DNA of 39,899 nucleotides, from contig CAICTM010001013.1 of NCBI GenBank assembly GCA_903772945.1, positions 1 to 39,899 of the forward strand, given 5' to 3'. The position numbers and the translations under genes were made by a program. Origin of the DNA: Seminavis robusta (Eukaryota > Bacillariophyta > Bacillariophyceae > Naviculales > Naviculaceae). This document shows, one piece after another, positions 19,614 through 30,396 of this stretch (position 1 is its first letter; each line of letters begins with the position of its first letter). The notes under the pieces were generated by a model. The model was not told where the DNA came from. It was given only the letters and a program-made list of their open reading frames with translations, and did no database searches.

Positions 19614-21910
19614 AGAAAGCAAGCATTGCTTTTGTGTTCACTGTGCGTACATTTGGCTGGATTGGTTGGGAAGGAGTTCGGTGGCATGGCACCTTGACAC
19701 CTTGACGCACCACCCAAACTAAGATGGCTGCTGAACCACATTTGGACTATTCCTTACAAATCATGGTGGATCTGACTCGAGCAGATTCTGTTGCCATTAC
19801 ATTTAAAACAAATCAATCAAAAGCACCAGCCTTCAAATTAAGGTGGTTTACAGATAACATAACAAGATAACATTTACTAGTAAGAATTTAGGTTCCAATA
19901 CTGGGCTTCCAACCGCAATCAGATAGCTACCGGTAGCTAGCAAGTGTAGATTCTGCTGGGAGGACATAAAGTGGTTGGTCTTGAACATGAATTATCAATG
20001 ACCTTGTAGAATAACAATCAGGGAGTTGGCTTTGATCTACCGATTTAGGTTCTTCCTTAGTACAATGCTGCAGGGGATACTTTGTGAAGCATCCAGCCAG
20101 ATGCTAGCTAGAGTAGCAAGGCACAAGATCAGCATGTTCAACAGCCCATCAAACTGCTTGTTGGTGTCTCGGTTGATATGTTTGGGTTCTGTCAAATTGC
20201 CGCATCAGCCAGGCAAATCACCATCTTTTCACGACAGCTTCAACATGTGAGATCTCCAACTTTTTTGGCCTGCAGGTGGTTCGACTGTACGACTTGTATG
20301 ACTCGGTCATAAATGAGTCATAAACACCTGTAAAAGACTAACTCTGAATCAATCAATGACCAAGTCATTATGGAAGCCGCCAGCAGCTATCATCCGGTAC
20401 AGTCGTACCTCGCCAGCCAGCTGTACTAGTAGCGGTCACGAAAGGCTGTGTGGGCGTCGCGTCTAGCTAGCTAGCTAGTACCGGTAGCTACCGGTAGCCG
20501 AATGTTGTGGGGACGGACTTGACGCTTTTGCCTTCGTATCGGTCGCATGTAGGCTGGGCAAATGTCACCCTTTTTCGCTAAAGACGACTATTGATGCTTT
20601 GGTTGCTTCCTGGCTGGCTGGAAGTTGGTCGTCCTTGACTGGCTCGTTCCTCCTCAGAGTAGCTACATGTACATCTGACTTTGTACCGTACCGTACACCA
20701 GGAATTTGCTTTTACGAGATGTTCATCAATTTGACCGGCGGGAAGCAAAAGAGCTAGACTTTCATAGAGAAGCAGCCAAAGGCCATTGGAGCGAGAGGTA
20801 GACCGTAAAAGCTCACAGCAGGCTGGAGATGGAACCGAACCCAAGCCAAAAGCTTACGGTTCTTTGTTGGCTGGTGGAGGCATCAGAGGCGACAATAAGC
20901 CAAAGAAACGGCTCTAGCTAAAGTTAGCAACTAGCTAGCAAGCAAAGTGGGACAGAGCTTCCTTCGGCGGGCCCGTGGCCAGCATCTACGTCGTTGGTGC
21001 TATGAAAGAGCCTGCATCTTTTTGGCAACGCTAAGAGTTTGCAAGAAAGCATCTGCTGGAGAGGGTTGCGTCCCATCTGGACCCTCTTCCTAACGTGATA
21101 CGTTTCAGTGAGAGCTCTATCGAAGAGAAACATCGCGTCTTTTGGAGTGCTGGAGAGAGTGAGGAAAGGAAGAGATCGTGTAAGACTTTCAAAGAAAGAC
21201 TCTTATGGTTCCGGCCACGAATGCACCATTTATCAAAGAACGACGTAGATGCCAGAGGTCACTGGTTGTCAGGAGCATGTCAGAGTCATGCTGGAGCCAA
21301 GCGGGAAAAGCGAATGCCGTGTTCCTGTGTCCGAGCAGCACTGTGACTGTTTACGTAGCCCAAGTACCAGACAATACCGTATGCCAGCTAGCTAGACGTA
21401 ATTACCGTAACTCGAGATGTCTCGCTGGCTACATTATTCACTTACAGAACAGTTTCAGTTGCTGCTCCCGCACCGGCAATAACCCCGCCTACCACCACTT
21501 GAAGCTTCTTTCGTAACCATTGCGTCTGTGATTTGAAACGGTCAGTTCCTGCCATTTGAGCTCATTATTTTCGTTCATTCCCGACAAAAATTCCCTGAAA
21601 CTGCACAAACAGTTGCAACCACAAAAAGCGTGATTCGTTACGGTAGTTGGTTATCTACTTGCTGTTGATTGATTGTTTGTTATCAAGCAAGCAAGCAAGT
21701 CGTCAACAAGCAAGCAAAGTGTCGTTCAACCATCCATTCACAGACGGCTTCAACGCAACAAAGAGAGTTCGTTTCTACCATCCATCTGATTAACTCCCTC
21801 CTTCCTTTGTCACGACAAAACTACCAGGAACATCCCACAAGTTCCACAAACCACAACTCCACAAACCAACATCAATAGTTAGTTAGATAGATTCAATTCA
21901 TATCATCATC
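19614..21910. other. 2.3-kb intergenic region with palindromic words
   Basis: No convincing gene on either strand; all open frames are short and lack domain signals. It carries repeated palindromic words: GCTACCGGTAGCTAGC near 19926, CTAGCTAGCTAGCTAG at 20463-20478 followed by the 18-nt palindrome TACCGGTAGCTACCGGTA (20479-20496), and AGCAAGCAAGCAAG near 21688. The final 300 nt is an A/C-rich leader for the ArfGAP gene. Confidence 0.5.
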
Positions 21911-22537
21911 ATGTCTCCATACACCACTACTGTCATCCACACATCCCAGGTCGCCAATGAACTGGAAGTGATGCGCTGTCTTCCTACTGACCAAGATGGC
22001 ATGGACTTTCCAGCTGCCGCACGACATTTTCTGTATTCTCTTCCTGGCAACCGTGCCTGCGTCGATTGCGGAGGCGCCAATCCTCAATGGGCATCCGTGA
22101 GCTTTGGAACCCTCCTTTGTCTGCAATGCAGTGGAAACCATCGAGGAATGGGCGTCAAGACGAGTCGCGTTCGGTCGGTCGAAATGGATACCTGGTCGCA
22201 CACACAAGTGCTGGCCATGTTGGAAGGTGGCAACTTTCAATTGCAACAATTCTTTGAACGTCATCGCATGGGGAATGCCACCAAAATGGCACAAAAACGT
22301 CAACAACGCTATCACACCAAGGCGGCAGCCTTTTATCGCGTTCATTTGGCCAAGCATGCACAAGCTGTAGCGGATGCCGGTGTCTACGAAGGACGCGAAG
22401 CGACCCGACAAAAACATTACGGTAACAATACTGGCAGTGCTGCTAGTACGGCGGCCGCTGTAGAGTCGTGTTGTGCGGCCGCGACGGCAAACCGATCGGA
22501 ACAACCTCGGCGTCGATCCCTTGCCGTGGTGCAATAA
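21911..22537 (+). CDS. ArfGAP-domain protein (208 aa)
   Basis: Single exon, ATG at 21911 in a CATCATC context, stop at 22535-22537. The ArfGAP zinc finger is exact: C50-x2-C53-x16-C70-x2-C73, with the arginine finger in GNHRGMG (Arg 78) and the following VRSVEMDTWS. The enzyme accelerates GTP hydrolysis by Arf GTPases in vesicle traffic. The domain spans about residues 35-150 (EGGN, then a helical RRxxYHTKAA-like region); the rest is an Ala/Ser-rich tail with a basic end. At 208 residues it is shorter than multi-domain ArfGAPs and lacks BAR, PH or ankyrin parts, like small Golgi-type members. Codon use looks normal and no lesion is seen. Confidence 0.9.
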   Translation: MSPYTTTVIHTSQVANELEVMRCLPTDQDGMDFPAAARHFLYSLPGNRACVDCGGANPQWASVSFGTLLCLQCSGNHRGMGVKTSRVRSVEMDTWSHTQVLAMLEGGNFQLQQFFERHRMGNATKMAQKRQQRYHTKAAAFYRVHLAKHAQAVADAGVYEGREATRQKHYGNNTGSAASTAAAVESCCAAATANRSEQPRRRSLAVVQ

Positions 22538-23037
22538 TATATTGCATGTATATACCAAGACACACAAACTTTCTGTGTTGTTCTGGGCGAGGGTGTCTGT
22601 TACCCGCCCACACCTATAAGACCACATTCACAATCCCTAAAACGAATAGATCACGTTATCATCAAAATAGAAAAAGGTATGCTAGTAGCTAGCTAGCATG
22701 TCATGATACGTGTGGTAAGAACCGTTTGCAGAAGACAGATACCCGTATCGGTACCGCTGCCCACCGGTACCCCGCATAGGCCTACCATACAGCAGCTGGC
22801 TAGCTAGCCATAAGCCGGCACCTAGATGTCAGCCGCAGTGCTTGGCGTGAAACAACTATCGGAGTGCACGTGGCGTCAGGAGTGAAGCAATTCTGACATC
22901 GAGCATGCGGAACCATTCGGAGGAGACCTTAGCTACTAGCTAGAGAGGGAAAAGGAAACGGTAGATCACTCCAAAAGATGATGCATGGGGCTCTGCCGTG
23001 GACGTCATTACTGGTTGGCCCCAGGGCATTGATTCGG
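22538..23037. other. Intergenic with CTAGCTAG and GGTACC words
   Basis: No gene is seen. CTAGTAGCTAGCTAGCATG lies near 22681, GGTACCGCTGCCCACCGGTACC near 22750, and CTGGCTAGCTAGCC near 22795. These resemble the palindromic words in the other intergenic regions of this window. Confidence 0.45.
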
Positions 23038-23460
23038 TCAGATTCCAAAGAGTGCGTTGTGGGCTGAGCAAGTCCATCGCTCCACGCCGTTAACTTGCAG
23101 CAGGTCTCTATAGTTTTCGACAAACAAGGTACCTGGTTCCGGTATCGTCGTTGCAATCTGCTGGACCAGAAACAAAGTTCAGCTTACCTCGCCCAGCAAA
23201 CCATCCAGACCCATTCATTCTTCATGTTGCATTACCGTACAGGAGCTTCAAGAAAGTCACGAATCTCAGCATCATGGGTGGCATCTGCAATCTGCTGGTT
23301 GTTGTAAAGAATAACGATGTCTTTAGGTAATCCATACTCCTTGTTGTATCAGACGCCATTGATCTGAACATTGGAGCCAAAGACAGCTCCGGTTCCTTCT
23401 AAAGGATAGTTCGTCCATGGTTTGAAGGGGAGGAATCGATTCGATTCATTCTCTTACAGG
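23038..23460 (-). pseudogene. Remnant of an unknown gene
   Basis: On the minus strand two protein-like blocks occur. Block 1 (about 23460-23230) reads RFLPFKPWTNYPLEGTG, then VFGSNVQINGV, an in-frame TGA, then YGLPKDIVILYNNQQIAD and EIRDFLEAP, ending at TAA. Block 2 (23160-23038) reads IATTIPEPGTLFVENYRDLL, then GVERWTCSAHNALFGI, ending at TGA. Both are hydrophobic/charged in a natural pattern, but they are separated by stops. The only GT-AG pair that would join the last part is 27 nt apart, far too short for the introns of this genome. I recognise no family; this is best read as a decayed gene. Confidence 0.35.
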
Positions 23461-23743
23461 AAATATCAATTTTCTCTTTCCACCTAACTTTTTACTTCTT
23501 CTAGCTAGTCTACATGTAATAAATATCTGGATAATTTTGACCTCGAAAAAGCAAAAAAACGTTTCATAAAAGAACTCTAACCTTAGGATCATGGGTCGTG
23601 CCTTCGGTTGGACCATTGCACCAAGGGTACCACGGTAGAGATGAAGGCAACACCACAGCTAGCTGGCATACCACTTCCCATTGATTGACAAACCGAACAA
23701 AACAACTAAATAGTTGAGAAGTAATCATCATTAGTAATCATCA

Positions 23744-25037
23744 TTAATAAATGTTTGTGTGCTCCAGCTCACTGAAGTACTTGAGTAGTCCACTTCTACA
23801 TTCGTCATTGGGCAAATCAGTCTCATTTAGTGCTGCTAGAGACTCTGGTACTAGATCATCTTGTTCTGATGCATTATTACCTGGCTCATAACACCAATCA
23901 GACTTGATGTCATTCTTCACTAAATAGTTGTGAAGGACCACTCCTCCACGAACATACCGGATGATTCGTTTCAGATCTTTCTTCTTCCCGAGTTTCATGC
24001 GAATGCTTTTGAAGAAAGGGAAGCGACCCTTCAGAGTACCAATACAATGTTCTGATTTAACTCGGGGAGATGCCAACATTGTATTGAATTCAGTATGGAT
24101 TCGTGACATGATTTGGCCAGGAGGGGCTTTGAAAGGAGGAACCATGTGTGGTCCAGGAGTGAATGCAGAATCACCTAACAAGTATTCATTGCCAGCAAAG
24201 TGATGGTGGCTCTCAGTATAGAGCTTGCATGTTCTCCAAACTCGATTATCATGTACAGAACCAGGCCATCCAACATGGTAATATAAAATTCTTCCCTGGT
24301 CATCACAGACTGTAAGCATAACAATAGCATAAGATCTCTCTGTACTACTAGTAGAAGAAAGATCCATGAAGAAGTGGTCTAGCTGCCAGTGGTAACACTG
24401 TGCCATCAATCAATCCAACGCAATTCGGAACATGCCACTTCATTTCAATTCTATTGGCAATGGATTTGCGTTCCTCTGGTGTTGGCCAATAATGCGTCTC
24501 CTTTTCGAGGAGTGAAAGCAGTGCCTCTAGTGCATTCGTTCTGCAGTCATGGATTGTTCCGGCGCCAACCCCAAAAAAGCGAGCCAAATTAGGATTGGAT
24601 GCACCATCTCCTTCGGAACCAAAGTACTTCAAAAGAACTAGTAGTTGGTGAGAAGCCGGCTTTGGTTTCGGACCCTTTCCAGAGCTGGCTCGGTGGAATA
24701 CTCCATGATCTTTTAGGAGATGGACCAACTCCCAGAATGCCGAACGTGGAATCCTGAAATGACACAAGAATGCACTTTCGGTCAAGGCATTATCCTTACT
24801 GCCTTCATCGGTAAGATAGATGTGAAACTTGGGTGTTCGGTTCCTGTTGTATTCTCCTCTCACAAAGTATCGATTGGACTCGACCTTTTTCCTCAAGAAC
24901 TGACACTTGTACAAAACATCGAACTGCTGACTATTATCCACGCCTAGTAGATGAAGTACATGAACTTGCTTGGCTAAGATAGCAATCAAGCCATCAAGGC
25001 GCTTGAGCGCCAGTTGTTTGGCTGACCTTCGTGGCAT
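23744..25037 (-). pseudogene. PIF/Harbinger transposase with one frameshift
   Basis: First ATG at 25037 (MPRRSAKQLALKRLDG). The N-terminal part contains a helix-turn-helix-like region (FRIPRSAFWELVHLLKDH, then HQLLVLLKYFGSEGDGAS, then FFGVGAGTIHDCR). The nuclease core is DDE_Tnp_4-like: first Asp in CVGLIDGT, second in LLGDSAFTPGP, Glu in SEHCIGTLKGRF, with GWPGSVHDNRVW between. A frameshift near 24350, at the ACTACTAGTAGAAG run, separates the first Asp from the rest. Otherwise the catalytic triad is complete. Such enzymes cut and paste elements with short TIRs and a 3-bp duplication, usually with a Myb-like second protein, which I do not find here. I could not identify TIRs around it. A 13-bp tandem repeat (TAATCATCATTAG) lies just outside the stop. 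Confidence 0.85.
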
Positions 25038-25277
25038 GTGGGCATGTGTTGAGGTGGGTTGACCTTTGAATTCTTTGTGATTTGTGAGTTTGTGAGCTGA
25101 TGAGATAATAACATGACCCCGACCCTCCACTCCGGCTCTTCCGAATGGCTGACAGCTCTGTTGGATTGATTCTCAGATTTCCCGCCAGCCACAAATCACA
25201 AGTCCCAAGCTGCAGCTGTAATAAAATCCTTTGATGAGGACGGTTGCTGCCTCCCTGATCGATCCAATACATGTACA

Positions 25278-26291
25278 ATGGACAATAATGCGTTTAAAGA
25301 CTTGGTTCGTTCCAAAGTGAAGAGCACGAAGCAAATCGCTCGCGAAGCTGTGGAACAAGCCTTTGCCAAGAAGAACAAGACACGCAAACGACGACGACGT
25401 GATGACGATGATTTGGATTCGTCCGACAGTGACACCGAGAAAGGCAAAAAATCCAAAAAGGGAAAGTACAAGAGCAATAGGAAAGAAGATGAAGATGACG
25501 ATGAAAAATACGCAACCGCAACCAAGGAACACTATCGTGATCGCGCCCAAGAGCGTCGAGAAGGCAAGAATGTCGATTATCAAGAGTCACAAGTGCTCTT
25601 GGAAACGGTCAAGAAACAGGCATCCGCGTCGGAAGGATTGGATGAGACGGAGCTTTCCAAATTCTTGGGAGGGGATGAAGCTCATACTCATCTGGTCAAG
25701 GGATTGGATGTGGCACTGGCACAAACCGTGCGGCAGAAAATGCAAGAACAACAAGAAGGAACGGTTGATAGAGGCGAAGAAGAGGATGAACAAGACACTG
25801 GCAAACAACACCAACCGAAATCCATTGACACCAAAGACGGTGCACGCGAGTACGTGTTGTCGTCGTCGTCACAACCAGCGGGTCGGCTGTCGGCATTGGG
25901 ACGATCCGTATTGCCGTACTTGCAGCACAAGTTGCAACCACAAGACCCCAAAACCGTGACGGGCGCTGGAGCTGCTATTCACCGTTCCCAACTCGTCTTT
26001 TGCGTCGATTGGAATCCTCAGAATTTGGCATTGTCGTGGGAGGTTCCCAGTGAGAAGAGTCGAGCCGCAGCCACCGTTCAGGCCACACATCATGGCACGG
26101 GCTTGACCAAGGCATCTCCACTCACACGAGAATTGATCCATCAAATGAAGAAACGATTTCAGAAATCGAACAATGGTATTACCATTATTGCAACCGCAGC
26201 TGCCAAAGAACAACAAGGCAGTGGCCCGAAAACAGTCGTGGAGAATGATGATAGTAGCGACGATGATATATTTCCAGCAACCGGAGATTGA
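25278..26291 (+). CDS. RED: RED/IK-like spliceosomal protein (337 aa)
   Basis: Single exon, ATG at 25278 to TGA at 26289-26291. The RED N-terminal signature is clear: YRDRAQERREGKN at residues 86-98, and FLGGDEAHTHLVKGLD at 129-144, followed by ALAQTVRQKM. In animals and fungi RED works with SMU1 in the B complex of the spliceosome. Before the signature is a basic/acidic region (KKNKTRKRRRRDDDD) likely to be a nuclear signal. The C-terminal half is less conserved but has a hydrophobic block (SQLVFCVDWNPQNLALSWEV) and an acidic end. Human RED is longer (about 550 residues) with a central RE/RD repeat that is absent here. It starts 240 nt from the Harbinger ATG on the opposite strand, so the transposon landed close to its promoter. 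Confidence 0.88.
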   Translation: MDNNAFKDLVRSKVKSTKQIAREAVEQAFAKKNKTRKRRRRDDDDLDSSDSDTEKGKKSKKGKYKSNRKEDEDDDEKYATATKEHYRDRAQERREGKNVDYQESQVLLETVKKQASASEGLDETELSKFLGGDEAHTHLVKGLDVALAQTVRQKMQEQQEGTVDRGEEEDEQDTGKQHQPKSIDTKDGAREYVLSSSSQPAGRLSALGRSVLPYLQHKLQPQDPKTVTGAGAAIHRSQLVFCVDWNPQNLALSWEVPSEKSRAAATVQATHHGTGLTKASPLTRELIHQMKKRFQKSNNGITIIATAAAKEQQGSGPKTVVENDDSSDDDIFPATGD

Positions 26292-26865
26292 CCTTCTCAC
26301 TCACTCACTCACCGAAACGACAACCACATGATTTGTTTTCACTAGCAGTGCTGTCCAATCCACAATTGAAGGTAGGTCTGCATTGTGCGTTGTCTACTAT
26401 ACAACCGAATGCTTGGAAAAAGGACCAGCGGCTGCTCTGAGAAGGAGGAACTTTCCAATTTACAACACAATACACAATGATAGGTCGTCAGTGTATGATT
26501 GGCGAGAAAATGGTACTGACTCAAATGCAGCCGCTCTTTGGATTTTGCCTTTTTCTGCTCTTCTTGTTTGTTTGGAGTTCATTGTATAGAACGAGCGATG
26601 CTAACGATTGCGTCACTTTTTCTTTCTTTCGGCTTTCGGACCGCGCAGGTACTGTGGAACGGAACGATCAGTCACATGATTCTGAAATGTAAACAAGGGG
26701 AGGGGGTTATGGAGTGATGGAGTCTAAGGGTTGCGTCGCCACTTTGGAAGGAACCATGAGGGATCCTGGGGCCTTTCGTTTCGTTTTTATTTTAACGAAG
26801 AAGTAACGAGTTCTGGAGGTAGTCAGAATGGAAGGGTCAGTTACTTTATTGGGCAAACTTCACCT
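26292..26865. other. Intergenic between convergent RED and monooxygenase genes
   Basis: No gene is supported; both neighbours end here. Open frames are short and of low quality. Confidence 0.5.
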
Positions 26866-28864
26866 TTAGGCTGTTTCTTTTGCTAGCTTTGTCTCTTTGT
26901 TTTGTATTGATCGCCTTAGCAGCACAATCATTGATGATGCAAGGACTAGACTCATGGAAACCACGGACTGATGTTGACCCGTGGCTCTAGCCAGCAATCT
27001 GACGGCGGCCTTGAGAGATGCTCCAATGCCTGTGAGGACCGCGCCTATTATTGTGAGCTGCAGAGCGCGATCGAGTCGTTTCTTTCGTTGTATTTGCTTG
27101 AATCCCATTCCCTTCTTCTGAAACATTCCAAACATGTTGGGACCAAACTATTTATTCGAAAAAGGAACAATAATCCATGAGCACGCGGATCCGCTTTTGA
27201 CCCAACCCAAAGACACTTCGCTGTACCATACTTACGATCTGAGGGGCCACCTTATGAAAGATTCCATCGAGAATCAAGGGTAGCAAAAAGTTGACCAAAA
27301 ACCACTTCCCAGGCCGATCCATGTTTCTTGATATTGTCACCAGTGCTGCGGCATCACCAGCTCGACGATCCGAGAAGGCTTTGACCGCTTTGGGAATGTC
27401 CTTGTCGCAATCATCGAGAAGCTCTGACAACACTTGTACGTCTTCCAGAGCAGTGTTGGCACCCAGACCATAATACGGTTTGACAGTATGAGCCGCATCG
27501 CCCAGTACCATAGTTCGTTGTCCCAAACGCAGTCGTGGTCCGACAAACCGAAAGACGGGAAGCTTGGACGCTGGCTTTTGCGCGATATTGGCAATTTCCT
27601 CGTCGTCAAGAAGTGCTCCAAATTGTGGAAATTCCTCGTCAAAGAACTTTCGCAATAAAGCTGGTGGCGTGTTGGGTTGTGCCAGTTCATCGTCCGGTTT
27701 CATCAGCAACAAGGCACATAGGTTGCCCTTGTCATCCGAAGGGAGGGCTTCCAAAGTGACGCGGCTGTCTTTGGAGCGGGCCGAGTAGTTGAGTCCACGC
27801 GGCCAATCCTTGGGCAACAAGATTGGCACTGATTTATACACACGTGGATTATCGTCATTGAAACTAGTGACACGGAAAGGCCGTTCGGCAAAGAGACGTC
27901 GTAGTGGATTGTAGCTGTTGTATCGTTCTCTATCGGCATCTTCCATGGCTTTTGCCACTGTCCGGGCAGCACCATCTGCTCCAATGAGGAAATCAGTCGT
28001 CACCATGGAAGAACCCTCGGCATCACAAAGCTGTTCTGCGTCCTGTGACGCTGCGTAGGCCGCAACCGGTATCGTCGGACCGTCCACAATATCTTGACAA
28101 GGAGAGATTCGTACTTTGACAGCTTCTTCTGCATTGTCGTTGTCGACTCCAAAGCTGACAGGATCGACCTGGAACCCATAGAGAAGGTCAATAGTGGCTC
28201 CTTTCCCTTCTGTGTACTCCCGAACCAAATGTTCGTGCAGAACACCCACCAATTTATCCCGGGCCAGCACTCGACTCGGTGGATCTTTCGTGGCGATGGT
28301 GGTTCTGCCATCTTCCACTTTGGTCATTCCTGGCTGCCAATCTCGTCGGCCTAGATTTTCCACAGACGCTTTGAAAAAGTCCTCGAGGACACCAAATTTC
28401 TTCAGAGCTGATTGGCCTCGATGTCCAATTCCCAACAAATAGAATCGCGCGATATCGCTCCAAACCGTCTCGTCCGATGGCGACGGTGGAATGGCTGCCC
28501 GTTGTTCACAGACGGCAATCTTGTAGGAGGGACCAAACTTTTGCGAGAGCATAATGGCAGCCAACAATCCAGCCGGCCCTCCCCCGCAGATAATGGCGTC
28601 GTAGTGTCGATATGATGGCTTGTCTGGGAAACCGGTGGACTTATCGTCAGCAGCAGAGGGTATTGTGCTGTCTACCGGTACGGAGGCATCCAATGATGAT
28701 TGTTGTCTCGTGTGGGTGCTGCTTGGAAATGTTCTGAATCTGCCGCCCCCAAGGAGTTTCGCTCCACGGGTAGCCGATACCACCGCCGTACTAAAGGCAC
28801 TGCATGTTGGGGTACCAAGAACTACAAGCCAAAGGAGAGTGGACCAACGCACAGCCTTCATCAT
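26866..28864 (-). CDS. Plastid-type FAD monooxygenase, KMO-like (636 aa, 2 exons)
   Basis: ATG at 28864 (MMKAVRW). Residues 2-20 form a signal peptide, followed by CSAFSTA. The Phe after the predicted cleavage site matches the ASAFAP-type motif that sends diatom proteins across the plastid membranes. The FAD-binding GxGxxG is CGGGPAGL at 93-100. The second FAD motif is GDAAHTVKPYYGLGANTALED, and DFLIGADGAAR lies between. These are the marks of class A flavin hydroxylases; the overall pattern resembles kynurenine 3-monooxygenase, but the substrate is unknown. Exon 1 ends at 27236 with a GTAAGT donor. The intron is 27148-27235 (88 nt, phase 0). Exon 2 adds FGPNMFGMFQKKG, a basic RRKxRLDR-like stretch and a hydrophobic helix pair, possibly a membrane anchor. 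Without splicing the frame would stop at 27152 after an odd tail. Confidence 0.85.
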
Positions 28865-29387
28865 GGTAACAATAGCCTTCAAGTTGGAAGAGATTGCAGA
28901 GGTAGAGAAAGCAACAGGTGTGGAGGTGGTTGCTTGCTTTTTGGAGTGTGTTACGAGCGGAATTTATTTGAGAGATTGGAAAAACTGAGTCACTCCGTGA
29001 AATGACGTCATCCGTATCCAGAATCTTTGTTTCTCAAATCAAGTTGAGCCAGAGTCGAGGCGGCTGTTCAGACCATGCGATGCCAGGGCACCAGGTACCG
29101 TACGCAGCCAGCATCAGCAAAGCTTCGGACGCTAGCTACGAGTACCTAAAAGTAGCCCTTTGCTTGGTGATGGAGGAGCAAATTGCGCCACTTGAAGTAC
29201 TTGAAGGAATCCGTTAACGAAGAACATTCCTATAGTACAGTACTGTGCCATACTGCAGGAACTCAAACACCACGTATCATCTGGACGGTAAGCTGCTGTG
29301 AGCATACAGATGCAAGAGTCAAGAAAATCCAATTTACTTGACCCCGCAGTGTTGCGCCTCTGATTTTTGCTCCCGTAGCTCGCTTTT
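28865..29387. other. Intergenic upstream of the monooxygenase
   Basis: Probably holds the monooxygenase promoter and the 3' end of the methyltransferase gene. Motifs such as GGTACCGTACGCAGCC near 29094 are seen, but no gene. Confidence 0.45.
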
Positions 29388-30396
29388 CTACCTTTTGTGT
29401 TTGGTTGGTGATTTGCTCCTGTTCCTGTTGTTCGCTTTCTTTGTGTCCTCCTTCTCCTTTTTGTCGTGTTTGAGTGGTGACTTGCTCCGGTTCTTCTTGC
29501 TGTTCTTCTTATTCTCTTCCTGCTTGTCTCCTTGGTTGTTTGGATCATACTCTAGTACAGTAAAATATGCTGCTTCTAGAGCATTGTCAATGCTGTTCTC
29601 TATGACCTCATGCTTCGCAGTTTTCAATTTGCACTTCTTTCTGATTTTTGCAAACATCTTGTTGGCTTCATACTCTGTGATGAGATCGCCATGATCAACT
29701 GTTGTCAAGTATTTCAAGAGAGGTTTGAAGAGGCGTGCCAGTGGTGAAATGGCTCTCTGGTAAGCCTGAGTAATATATACTTTGCATTTCTCTGGCTTGC
29801 CCCAATCATCCACCAACATCTTCAAAACATCAATCCTCTTGGGTAGCACAGCAAACGTACCAGAAAACATGATAGCATCAAACTTTACTTCTTTTTCTTG
29901 GCTCTTGAAGCCAACCTGGGAACCGTGTGGGAGCACAATTTGACCCTTCAGGTCATTCATTAGGCGCACATCTTGTCTGTAGATACGAATTTGGTTTTCG
30001 ATCGAGGCATATCCAACGTTGAATTTGGCGGCTTTCACATACCCATCATCATTGTCGATTCCAATTACACGAATATTCTTCTTTTGCAACAAAGCCCGAT
30101 GCTTGACCAGAGCGCCTGATATGGTTTCAGAACACAAAATACATGAGCGAAAGAATGGAAGAAAACCTTGGCGTCAGACATTACTCACTGGCAGTTCCAA
30201 CTCCAACGTCAAGGACAACCGATCCTTCGTCTAATTCTTCCAACATCACTTCGTACCATGTGGAGGTCACACGGACGATACAGAAATCGTAGATTACCGA
30301 TCTACCCCATCCAAGGTAGTACCTTACAAGTGGCAACAGTCCGATTTGATTTGGATCGGCCAGTGCCAAATCGTGTACTTTAGTTGCTGACGCCAT
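29388..30396 (-). CDS. Class I SAM-dependent methyltransferase (311 aa, 2 exons)
   Basis: ATG at 30396 (MASATKVHD). Exon 1 is 30189-30396, the intron is 30116-30188 (GTGAGT...ATATCAG, 73 nt, phase 1), exon 2 is 29388-30115. Motif I for S-adenosylmethionine binding, VLDVGVGTAS, spans the splice at residues 61-70; the downstream acidic motif is RVIGIDND. A later FDAIMFSGTFAVLP block suits the motif IV position. The upstream segment (LLPLVRYYLGWGRSVIYDF) is like small-molecule methyltransferases of the UbiE/MT11 kind. The substrate is not known. The last 50 residues are a Lys/Ser tail with two SKSP boxes (RSKSPLKH, RSKSPTKH), unusual for an enzyme and perhaps nuclear or RNA-associated. Splicing is well supported because it completes motif I. 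Confidence 0.8.

Noticed and set aside
23161..23187. Possible 27-nt intron joining two blocks of the unknown minus-strand gene
   Set aside because: It has GT-AG ends, but 27 nt is far below the 65-130 nt typical of introns in this window, and no flanking support exists.
27152..27235. Unspliced C-terminus of the FAD monooxygenase (ending CSFFE)
   Set aside because: A perfect GTAAGT donor and a phase-matched TAG acceptor join the frame to a conserved-looking exon 2, so this stretch is better read as intron.
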